From the NCBI GenBank assembly GCA_047833645.1, contig CP181259.1, positions 1,488,001 to 1,552,000 of the forward strand: DNA of 64,000 nucleotides, given 5' to 3'. The position numbers and the translations under genes are program-made. The notes beneath the pieces were generated by a model that saw only the letters and a program-made list of their open reading frames with translations, did no database searches and had not been told where the DNA came from. Of the stretch, positions 57,952-64,000 are shown piece after piece. Position 1 is the stretch's first letter, and every line of letters begins with the position of its first letter. The stretch is from Pseudolactococcus sp041800635. Lineage in GTDB: Bacteria; Bacillota; Bacilli; Lactobacillales; Streptococcaceae.

Positions 57952-58329
57952 TTATTTTTGTTTCAATAAATCACGGATTTCTTTCAATGTTTCAACTTCT
58001 TCGTTGATCGCAGCAACTTCTTCGGCTTCTTCTGTTTTGTTAGCGGCAAACAATTTGTTAACGGTTTTAATGATAACGAAAATCACAAATGCTGTAATCA
58101 AGAAGTTCAAGACGTCATTCAAGAACTTGCCATAAGCGAAGGTTGCATTGCCCAATTTGAAACTGAGTTGGGCTAGTGCACCATCTTGAACGAAAATCCC
58201 GATGAGTGGATTGATGAGATTATCCACTAATGATTTGACGATAGCGGTGAAGGCACCCCCGATAATGACACCGACAGCTAGGTCAAGGACATTGCCTCGC
58301 AAAATAAATGCTTTAAATTCTTTTAACAC
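57952..58329 (-). CDS. mscL: Large-conductance mechanosensitive channel MscL
   Basis: 125 residues. N-terminal helix FKAFILRGNVLDLAVGVIIG with the hydrophobic gate, GAFTAIVKSLVDNLINP, second helix FLITAFVIFVIIKTVN, and the charged C-terminal bundle. It opens under hypo-osmotic shock. AGGAGG precedes the ATG. Confidence 0.96.
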   Translation of the reverse strand: MLKEFKAFILRGNVLDLAVGVIIGGAFTAIVKSLVDNLINPLIGIFVQDGALAQLSFKLGNATFAYGKFLNDVLNFLITAFVIFVIIKTVNKLFAANKTEEAEEVAAINEEVETLKEIRDLLKQK

Positions 58330-58421
58330 GACGTTTCCTCCTAAATAATATAGTCTAATTATATCATAAACGTTGTAGGAAAGCGATATGTGAAGGCTTC
58401 AATAAAAAATAAATGAAAAGC

Positions 58422-58450
58422 TTGCAAATGGTCAAGCTTTCTGTTATCAT
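58422..58450 (+). promoter_or_regulatory. Promoter of the S10 ribosomal protein operon
   Basis: TTGCAA (58422-58427), 17-nt spacer, TATCAT (58445-58450). Lies within the imperfect palindrome AAAGCTT..AAGCTTT (58418-58440). Confidence 0.85.
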
Positions 58451-58455
58451 AGATA

Positions 58456-58586
58456 AGTACCGCGTAAAGCGTGGTATGTAGCTGTGAAGCGAGAGGTTGT
58501 GATACACCCGGAGGCGTTGCCACGCATCCTGTATTAGTTTTCTCGTGGAGCTAGCCTATTCTAAGAAATAGACGAGAGGAGAAAAA
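58456..58586 (+). promoter_or_regulatory. Structured leader of the S10 operon
   Basis: About 130 nt with hairpin ACCGCG-TAAA-GCGTGGT (58460-58476), GATACA..TGTATT closing a larger stem (58500-58536), and a last stem near CTATTCTAAGAAATAG before AGGAGA. No leader peptide seen. A likely site for r-protein feedback (by analogy with other S10 operons), or a transcription attenuator; not a match I can name. Confidence 0.6.
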
Positions 58587-58895
58587 ATGGCAAACAAAAA
58601 AATCCGCATTCGTTTGAAAGCGTACGAACATGGTATTCTTGATCAAGCGGCTGAAAAAATCGTAGAAACTGCGAAACGTACTGACGCATCTGTAGCAGGT
58701 CCAATCCCGCTTCCGACTGACCGTTCAGTTTACACAATCATCCGTGCGACTCACAAATACAAAGACTCACGCGAACAATTCGAAATGCGTACACACAAAC
58801 GTTTGATCGACATCATTAACCCAACACAAAAAACTGTTGATGGCTTGATGAAACTCGATTTACCAAGTGGTGTCAACATCGAAATTAAATTATAA
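58587..58895 (+). CDS. rpsJ: 30S ribosomal protein S10
   Basis: 102 residues, full length: IRIRLKAYEHGILDQAA and the extended loop PLPTDRSVYTIIRATHKYKDSREQFE (as PLPTDRSVYTIIR). Binds 16S rRNA head and also NusB in antitermination. First gene of the S10 operon. Strong codon bias, as in all genes from here to the window end. Confidence 0.98.
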   Translation: MANKKIRIRLKAYEHGILDQAAEKIVETAKRTDASVAGPIPLPTDRSVYTIIRATHKYKDSREQFEMRTHKRLIDIINPTQKTVDGLMKLDLPSGVNIEIKL

Positions 58896-58909
58896 GGAAA
58901 GGAACTCTA

Positions 58910-59533
58910 ATGACAAAAGGAATCTTAGGGAAAAAAGTGGGAATGACCCAAATTTTCACCGAAACTGGCGAATTAATCCCAGTAACTGTCATTGAAGCTG
59001 CAGCTAACGTTGTACTTCAAGTCAAAACAGTCGCAACTGACGGCTACGAAGCTGTTCAAGTTGGTTTTGATGACAAACGTGAAGTTTTGAGTAACAAACC
59101 TGCCAAAGGCCATGTTGCAAAAGCAAACACTGCTCCTAAGCGCTTCATTCGTGAATTCAAGAATATTGAAGGCTTGGAAGTGGGCGCTGAATTGACAGTA
59201 GAACAATTTGAAGCTGGAGATGTTGTTGACGTCACTGGTACGACTAAAGGTAAAGGTTTCCAAGGGGTTATTAAACGCCACGGACAATCACGCGGGCCAA
59301 TGGCTCACGGTTCACGTTACCACCGTCGTCCAGGGTCAATGGGTCCTGTTGCACCTAACCGTGTATTCAAAAATAAACACCTTGCAGGTCGCATGGGTGG
59401 CAACCGCGTAACAGTTCAAAACCTCGTTATCGTACAAGTTGTCCCTGAAAAAAATGTTATCCTCGTTAAAGGTAATATCCCAGGTGCTAAGAAATCACTT
59501 ATCACAGTTAAATCAGCTATTAAAGCTAAATAA
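58910..59533 (+). CDS. rplC: 50S ribosomal protein L3
   Basis: 207 residues, complete: KGILGKKVGMTQIF start and the central loop GKGFQGVIKRHGQSRGPM that reaches the peptidyl-transferase area. GGAAAGGAAC precedes the ATG; 14 nt after rpsJ. Confidence 0.98.
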   Translation: MTKGILGKKVGMTQIFTETGELIPVTVIEAAANVVLQVKTVATDGYEAVQVGFDDKREVLSNKPAKGHVAKANTAPKRFIREFKNIEGLEVGAELTVEQFEAGDVVDVTGTTKGKGFQGVIKRHGQSRGPMAHGSRYHRRPGSMGPVAPNRVFKNKHLAGRMGGNRVTVQNLVIVQVVPEKNVILVKGNIPGAKKSLITVKSAIKAK

Positions 59534-59556
59534 TAAGGAAAGGAGATAAGTTAAAA

Positions 59557-60183
59557 ATGACTAACGTATCATTATTTAAACAAGACGGATCGCAAGCTGG
59601 CGATATCACATTGAACGATGCAGTCTTTGGTATTGAACCAAACGAATCTGTAGTCTTCGACGTAATCCTAAGCCAACGTGCTAGCCTTCGTCAAGGTACT
59701 CACGCAGTTAAAAACCGTTCAGCAGTACGCGGTGGTGGTAAAAAACCATGGCGTCAAAAAGGAACTGGTCGTGCACGTCAAGGTTCTATCCGCTCACCAC
59801 AATGGCGTGGCGGTGGCGTAGTCTTCGGACCAACACCACGTTCTTACGGTTACAAATTGCCACAAAAAGTTCGTCAATTGGCACTTAAATCAGTTTACTC
59901 TGAAAAAGTTGCAGAAAACAAACTCGTGGCAGTTGATGCGCTGAACTTCGACGCACCAAAAACTGCAGAATTTGTAAAAGTTCTTGAAGCATTGGCTATT
60001 GAACGTAAAGTTCTTGTCATCTTCGAAAACGAAGGAAATAAATTCGCTGAATTGTCTGCACGTAACATTCCAAATGTTCAAGTCACAACTGCTAACTCAG
60101 CATCTGTTCTTGATATCGTAAACAACGATAAAATTTTGGTGACACAAGCAGCTCTATCTCAAATTGAGGAGGTTCTTGCATAA
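59557..60183 (+). CDS. rplD: 50S ribosomal protein L4
   Basis: 208 residues. The long loop RGGGKKPWRQKGTGRARQGS lines the exit tunnel. In many bacteria L4 represses its own operon; a comparable role with the S10 leader is possible here. AAAGGAGA upstream; its stop shares a base with the rplW start. Confidence 0.98.
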   Translation: MTNVSLFKQDGSQAGDITLNDAVFGIEPNESVVFDVILSQRASLRQGTHAVKNRSAVRGGGKKPWRQKGTGRARQGSIRSPQWRGGGVVFGPTPRSYGYKLPQKVRQLALKSVYSEKVAENKLVAVDALNFDAPKTAEFVKVLEALAIERKVLVIFENEGNKFAELSARNIPNVQVTTANSASVLDIVNNDKILVTQAALSQIEEVLA

Positions 60184-60470
60184 TGTCATTGTACGACGTA
60201 ATCAAAAAACCAATCATCACTGAAAGCTCTATGCTTGCAATGGATGAAAAGAAATATACCTTTGAAGTTGACGGGCGCGCCCACAAACTTCTAATCAAAC
60301 AAGCTGTTGAAGCTGCGTTTGAAGGGGTTAAAGTTGCTTCTGTTAACACTGTCAATGTGAAACCTAAAGCGAAACGCGTAGGTAAATACACAGGTTACAC
60401 AAACAAAGTGAAGAAAGCTATCGTGACCCTGACGGCTGATTCTAAAAATATTGAAATTTTCGGGGAATAA
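60183..60470 (+). CDS. rplW: 50S ribosomal protein L23
   Basis: 95 residues, complete: YDVIKKPIITESSML and KVASVNTVNVKPKAKRVG. Located at the tunnel exit, docking site for trigger factor and SRP. Coupled to rplD by a TAATG overlap. Confidence 0.98.
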   Translation: MSLYDVIKKPIITESSMLAMDEKKYTFEVDGRAHKLLIKQAVEAAFEGVKVASVNTVNVKPKAKRVGKYTGYTNKVKKAIVTLTADSKNIEIFGE

Positions 60471-60484
60471 GAAAGGAGTAATCA

Positions 60485-61318
60485 GTGGGTATTAAAGTAT
60501 ACAAACCGACGACCAATGGTCGCCGTAACATGACAAGCCTTGACTTTGCTGAAATTACGACTAACAAACCTGAGAAATCATTGTTGGTATCACTTAAAAG
60601 TAAAGCAGGCCGTAACAACAACGGACGCATCACTGTACGTCACCAAGGTGGCGGACACAAACGTCATTACCGTGTGATCGACTTTAAACGTAATCACGAT
60701 GACGTCGTTGCTAAAGTTGCGACTATCGAATACGATCCAAACCGTTCAGCAAACATCGCTTTAGTTGTTTATTCTGATGGTATTAAAACATACATCCTTG
60801 CACCTAAAGGTCTTGTTGTTGGTCAAACAATCGTTTCTGGCACAACAGCCGACATCAAAACTGGTAACGCTTTGCCACTTGCAAACATTCCAGTCGGTAC
60901 ATTGATTCACAACATCGAATTGAAACCTGGTAAAGGTGGACAATTAGTACGTTCAGCTGGTGCTTCTGCGCAAGTACTTGGTCAAGAAGGTAAATACACA
61001 CTTGTGCGTTTGCAATCTGGCGAAGTTCGCATGATTCTCTCAACTGCACGTGCAACAATCGGTGTTGTCGGTAATGGTGAGCACAGCCTTGTCAATATCG
61101 GTAAAGCTGGTCGTAACCGTTGGAAGGGTATCCGTCCAACAGTCCGCGGTTCAGTAATGAACCCGAACGATCACCCACACGGTGGTGGTGAAGGTAAACA
61201 ACCAGTTGGTCGTAAATCGCCATCTACACCATGGGGCAAACCAGCACTTGGTCTTAAAACACGTAATAAGAAAGCTAAATCTAGCAAACTTATCGTTCGT
61301 CGTAAAAACCAAAAATAA
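60485..61318 (+). CDS. rplB: 50S ribosomal protein L2
   Basis: 277 residues. GIKVYKPTTNGRRNMT start, peptidyl-transferase-proximal NPNDHPHGGGEGK near the C-terminus. GTG start with AAAGGAG upstream. A 100-nt spacer follows, longer than elsewhere in the operon. Confidence 0.98.
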   Translation: MGIKVYKPTTNGRRNMTSLDFAEITTNKPEKSLLVSLKSKAGRNNNGRITVRHQGGGHKRHYRVIDFKRNHDDVVAKVATIEYDPNRSANIALVVYSDGIKTYILAPKGLVVGQTIVSGTTADIKTGNALPLANIPVGTLIHNIELKPGKGGQLVRSAGASAQVLGQEGKYTLVRLQSGEVRMILSTARATIGVVGNGEHSLVNIGKAGRNRWKGIRPTVRGSVMNPNDHPHGGGEGKQPVGRKSPSTPWGKPALGLKTRNKKAKSSKLIVRRKNQK

Positions 61319-61418
61319 TCTATCCGCCAGCTCCGGCTTAGCACCGGCAGTGGTTCTAATACAAGTGATGCAAACGTTTCGTTTGAACCACTCAACATTA
61401 AAGGAGAAACCATAACAC
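61319..61418 (+). other. Spacer between rplB and rpsS with hairpin
   Basis: AGTGGTTC (61349-61356) pairs with GAACCACT (61385-61392), and GCCAGCTCCGGC/GCACCGGC is G/C-rich. No T-run, so probably an mRNA processing or stability structure rather than a terminator. Confidence 0.5.
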
Positions 61419-61697
61419 ATGGGACGCAGTCTTAAAAAAGGCCCTTTCGTCGATGATCATTTGATGAAAAAGGTTGTTGCTCAAGAAGGCAACGAAAAGA
61501 AAACAGTTATTAAAACTTGGTCACGTCGTTCTACGATCTTCCCTAACTTCATCGGTTACACGATTGCAGTTTATGATGGTCGCAAACACGTACCAGTTTA
61601 TGTTCAAGAAGACATGGTAGGACACAAATTGGGCGAATTCGCACCAACACGTACTTACCGTGGCCACGCAGCAGACGATAAAAAAACACGTCGTTAA
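61419..61697 (+). CDS. rpsS: 30S ribosomal protein S19
   Basis: 92 residues: GRSLKKGPFVDDHLMKKV start and GHKLGEFAPTRTYRGH. Binds the 30S head with S13. AAAGGAGA upstream. Confidence 0.98.
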   Translation: MGRSLKKGPFVDDHLMKKVVAQEGNEKKTVIKTWSRRSTIFPNFIGYTIAVYDGRKHVPVYVQEDMVGHKLGEFAPTRTYRGHAADDKKTRR

Positions 61698-61716
61698 TTT
61701 ATAGAGGAGGAAAAAA

Positions 61717-62061
61717 ATGGCAGAAATTACTTCAGCTAAAGCAACTGCTCGTACAGTCCGCGTTTCACCTCGTAAATCACGTCTTGTAATCGACTTGATT
61801 CGTGGGAAAAACGTTGCAGATGCAATCGCAACACTTAAATTCACACCGACTAAAGCAGCAAATGAGATTGAGAACGTTTTGAACTCTGCAATCGCAAATG
61901 CTGAAAACAACTTTGGTCTCGAAAAAGCAAACCTTTTCGTTTCAGAAGCCTACATCAATGAAGGCCCAACAATGAAACGTTTCCGTCCACGGGCTAAAGG
62001 TTCAGCTTCACCAATTAACAAACGCACAAGCCACATCACTGTGGTTGTGACAGAAAAATAA
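61717..62061 (+). CDS. rplV: 50S ribosomal protein L22
   Basis: 114 residues: ARTVRVSPRKSRLVIDLIRG and the tunnel-lining hairpin RFRPRAKGSASPINKRTSH. Site of some macrolide-resistance mutations; nothing unusual is seen. GAGGAGG upstream. Confidence 0.98.
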   Translation: MAEITSAKATARTVRVSPRKSRLVIDLIRGKNVADAIATLKFTPTKAANEIENVLNSAIANAENNFGLEKANLFVSEAYINEGPTMKRFRPRAKGSASPINKRTSHITVVVTEK

Positions 62062-62073
62062 GGAGGTAAAATC

Positions 62074-62727
62074 GTGGGTCAAAAAGTACATCCTATTGGC
62101 ATGCGTGTCGGAATCATTCGTGACTGGGACGCAAAATGGTATGCTGAAAAAGAATACGCAAGTTACCTCCATGAGGACCTTGCAATCCGTAAACTTGTTC
62201 AATCTAAACTTGCGGATGCTTCAGTTTCAACGATTGAAACTGAACGTGCTGTAAACAAAGTCATCGTGACTTTGCACACAGCTAAACCAGGTATGGTAAT
62301 TGGTAAATCAGGCGCTAGCGTTGATGCACTTCGTGCTGAATTAAATGCTTTGACTGGTAAACAAGTTCACATTAACATCGTTGAAATCAAAAAACCTGAC
62401 CTTGATGCTCACCTTGTCGGTGAAGGTATCGCGCGTCAACTTGAACAACGTGTGGCTTTCCGTCGTGCTCAAAAACAAGCAATCCAACGTACAATGCGTG
62501 CTGGTGCCAAAGGTATCAAAACACAAGTATCTGGTCGATTGAATGGTGCAGACATTGCCCGTGCTGAAGGTTATTCAGAAGGAACTGTGCCATTGCACAC
62601 ACTCCGTGCTGATATCGACTATGCATGGGAAGAAGCAGATACAACTTATGGTAAACTTGGCGTTAAAGTTTGGATTTACCGTGGTGAAATCTTGCCAACT
62701 AAAAAATCAGTGAAAGGAGACAAATAA
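62074..62727 (+). CDS. rpsC: 30S ribosomal protein S3
   Basis: 217 residues: GQKVHPIGMRVGIIRDWD, KH domain with GKSGASVDAL, and C-terminal GVKVWIYRGEILP. Part of the mRNA entry helicase. GTG start with AAGGAGG upstream; its stop shares a base with rplP. Confidence 0.98.
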   Translation: MGQKVHPIGMRVGIIRDWDAKWYAEKEYASYLHEDLAIRKLVQSKLADASVSTIETERAVNKVIVTLHTAKPGMVIGKSGASVDALRAELNALTGKQVHINIVEIKKPDLDAHLVGEGIARQLEQRVAFRRAQKQAIQRTMRAGAKGIKTQVSGRLNGADIARAEGYSEGTVPLHTLRADIDYAWEEADTTYGKLGVKVWIYRGEILPTKKSVKGDK

Positions 62728-63155
62728 TGTTAGTACCTAAACGTGTGAAACACCGCCGCGAATTCCGTGGTAAAATGCGTGGGGAAGCTAAAGGCGGCAA
62801 AGAAGTCGCATTTGGTGAATTTGGTCTCCAAGCAACAACTTCTCACTGGATCACAAACCGTCAAATCGAGGCTGCTCGTATTGCCATGACACGTTACATG
62901 AAACGTGGTGGTAAAGTTTGGATCAAAATCTTCCCTCATAAATCATATACTGCAAAAGCTATCGGGGTCCGTATGGGTTCTGGTAAAGGGGCACCTGAAG
63001 GTTGGGTTTCTCCAGTTAAACGCGGTAAAGTAATGTTCGAAATCGCTGGCGTTTCAGAAGAAGTCGCTCGCGAAGCATTACGTCTTGCATCACACAAACT
63101 TCCTGTTAAAACTAAGTTTGTAAAACGTGCTGAGGAGGAAACAAATGAAGCTTAA
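62727..63155 (+). CDS. rplP: 50S ribosomal protein L16
   Basis: 142 residues, a few longer than the common 137-138 because of an acidic tail (RAEEETNEA). LVPKRVKHRREFRGKMRG start and GSGKGAPEGWVSPV loop are standard. It overlaps rpmC by 11 nt. Confidence 0.97.
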   Translation: MLVPKRVKHRREFRGKMRGEAKGGKEVAFGEFGLQATTSHWITNRQIEAARIAMTRYMKRGGKVWIKIFPHKSYTAKAIGVRMGSGKGAPEGWVSPVKRGKVMFEIAGVSEEVAREALRLASHKLPVKTKFVKRAEEETNEA

Positions 63156-63351
63156 TGAAGTAAAATCACTTTTGACAGAACTTCGTGGTCTTTCAGCTGA
63201 AGAACTCGCAACACGCGAACAAGATTTGAAAAAAGAATTGTTCGACTTGCGTTTCCAAGCAGCTGCTGGTCAGCTTGAAAACACTGTCCGCCTCAACGAA
63301 GTTAAGAAAACAATCGCTCGCGTGAAAACTGTTCAACGCGAAGCGAAATAA
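63145..63351 (+). CDS. rpmC: 50S ribosomal protein L29
   Basis: 68 residues: MKLNEVKSLLTELRGLSAEE. ATG 63145 has GAGGAGG upstream inside rplP; the longer frame from 63127 is not needed. Two-helix protein at the tunnel exit. Confidence 0.97.
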   Translation: MKLNEVKSLLTELRGLSAEELATREQDLKKELFDLRFQAAAGQLENTVRLNEVKKTIARVKTVQREAK

Positions 63352-63373
63352 TAGATAGGGAGAAACCTTTAAA

Positions 63374-63634
63374 ATGGAACGTAATCAACGTAAAGTTTAT
63401 CAAGGCCGCGTGGTTTCTGACAAAATGGACAAAACCATTACTGTTGTCATCGAAACAAAACGTAACCACCCTGTCTATGGTAAACGTATTAACTACTCTA
63501 AAAAATTGAAAGCTCACGACGAAAACAACTCAGCTAAAACTGGTGATATCGTTCGCGTGATGGAAACTCGTCCTTTGTCTAAAGACAAACGTTTCCGTCT
63601 TGTTGAAATCGTTGAAGAAGCAGTCATCATCTAA
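63374..63634 (+). CDS. rpsQ: 30S ribosomal protein S17
   Basis: 86 residues, OB-fold: RKVYQGRVVSDKMDKTITV and VRVMETRPLSKDKRFRLVEI. ATAGGGAG upstream. Binds 16S rRNA early in assembly. Confidence 0.98.
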   Translation: MERNQRKVYQGRVVSDKMDKTITVVIETKRNHPVYGKRINYSKKLKAHDENNSAKTGDIVRVMETRPLSKDKRFRLVEIVEEAVII

Positions 63635-63657
63635 CATTCTAAAAGGAGGAATTTGCT

Positions 63658-64000
63658 GTGATTCAATCAGAATCTCGTTTGAAAGTTGCTGATAACAGCG
63701 GTGCCAAAGAAATTCTTGCTATCAAAGTCCTAGGTGGCTCTGGTCGTAAATTTGCTGGTATCGGTGATGTTATTGTTGCATCTGTAAAAGCTGCAGCTCC
63801 TGGCGGAGTTGTTAAAAAAGGTGAAGTTGTCAAAGCGGTAATCGTGCGTACTAAATCAGGCGCACGCCGTACAGACGGTTCATACATCAAGTTCGACGAA
63901 AACGCTGCTGTTATCATCAAAGATGACAAAACGCTTCGTGGAACACGTATCTTTGGCCCAGTTGCTCGCGAATTGCGTGAAGGTAACTTCATGAAAATCG
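63658..64000 (+). CDS. rplN: 50S ribosomal protein L14 (truncated by window edge)
   Basis: First 114 codons of about 122. GTG start at 63658 with AAAGGAGGA upstream; begins MIQSESRLKVADNSGAKEI. The remaining spc-operon genes should follow beyond the window. Confidence 0.97.
   Translation, partial: MIQSESRLKVADNSGAKEILAIKVLGGSGRKFAGIGDVIVASVKAAAPGGVVKKGEVVKAVIVRTKSGARRTDGSYIKFDENAAVIIKDDKTLRGTRIFGPVARELREGNFMKI

Noticed and set aside
61363..61377. cre-like ATGCAAACGTTTCGT in the rplB-rpsS spacer
   Set aside because: Mismatch at the conserved C near the end and the location is inside a growth-controlled operon without a promoter; probably chance.

Overview
The window looks like chromosome of a low-to-mid GC member of the Lactobacillales, most likely a Lactococcus or close Streptococcaceae relative. 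This is inferred from gene content and order: a lactococcal-type comG operon, a zit/adc zinc locus, a cellobiose-PTS/DUF3284/bglA cluster, PolC of 1464 residues, pbp2A-rpmG-secE-nusG order, and yutD near rlmN-vanZ. It carries rpoN and a LevR-type activator, which I do not associate with the best known Lactococcus lactis strains, so a less studied species is plausible. I saw no rRNA, tRNA, CRISPR array or transposase gene.

Layout. 1-4069: end of ecfA1, then ecfA2 and ecfT (ECF vitamin transporter energising module), followed by dapH and an N-acetyl-diaminopimelate deacetylase gene (lysine/peptidoglycan precursor). 4416-11541: rpoN, divergent from a LevR-type sigma-54 activator gene, then a four-gene mannose-class PTS operon behind a textbook -24/-12 promoter with a phased array of short repeats upstream. 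11631-12449: a HAD phosphatase. 12716-17867: a second, CcpA-controlled mannose-class PTS (EIIAB fusion, IIC, IID) with a GH13 alpha-1,6-glucosidase and a DeoR regulator. 18402-20843: a large mosaic surface protein. 20844-23160: a duplicated, partly decayed MATE locus. 23232-24769: csp, 5-formyl-THF cyclo-ligase, rhomboid protease. 24835-29661: cellobiose/beta-glucoside PTS (IIA, IIC), three small genes and a GH1 6-phospho-beta-glucosidase, with cre sites. 29749-30290: a CcpA-type promoter driving what looks like a non-coding or mini-ORF transcript with an 8-bp tandem array. 30396-39673: YunD-like phosphoesterase, YutD, stress membrane protein, PadR/DUF1129 pair, rlmN, small membrane protein, vanZ, nitroreductase, CoA-binding protein, lipoprotein, DUF4143 ATPase. 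39905-48090: polC and the complete comGA-GG operon. 48095-52838: ispE, D-amino acid transaminase, zinc uptake zitR-ATPase-permease, pseudouridine synthase. 53005-58329: pbp2A, rpmG, secE, nusG, thrC, mscL. 58422-64000: the S10 ribosomal protein operon from rpsJ to the start of rplN.

How it works together. The central third is a sugar-acquisition region: two mannose-class PTS and one lactose/cellobiose-class PTS, each with its own control logic (sigma-54 plus LevR; CcpA roadblock plus DeoR; CcpA plus an inverted-repeat operator).

The least ordinary signals are: the C-terminal segment of the surface protein, whose composition and codon pattern look like a variable region of a diversity-generating retroelement although no reverse transcriptase is present here; an internal LPxTG sorting signal in the same protein; the CcpA-controlled transcript with tandem 8-mers; a highly structured 330-nt non-coding stretch upstream of rlmN; and at least seven genes whose -10 box lies 6-7 nt before the start codon, suggesting leaderless mRNAs.
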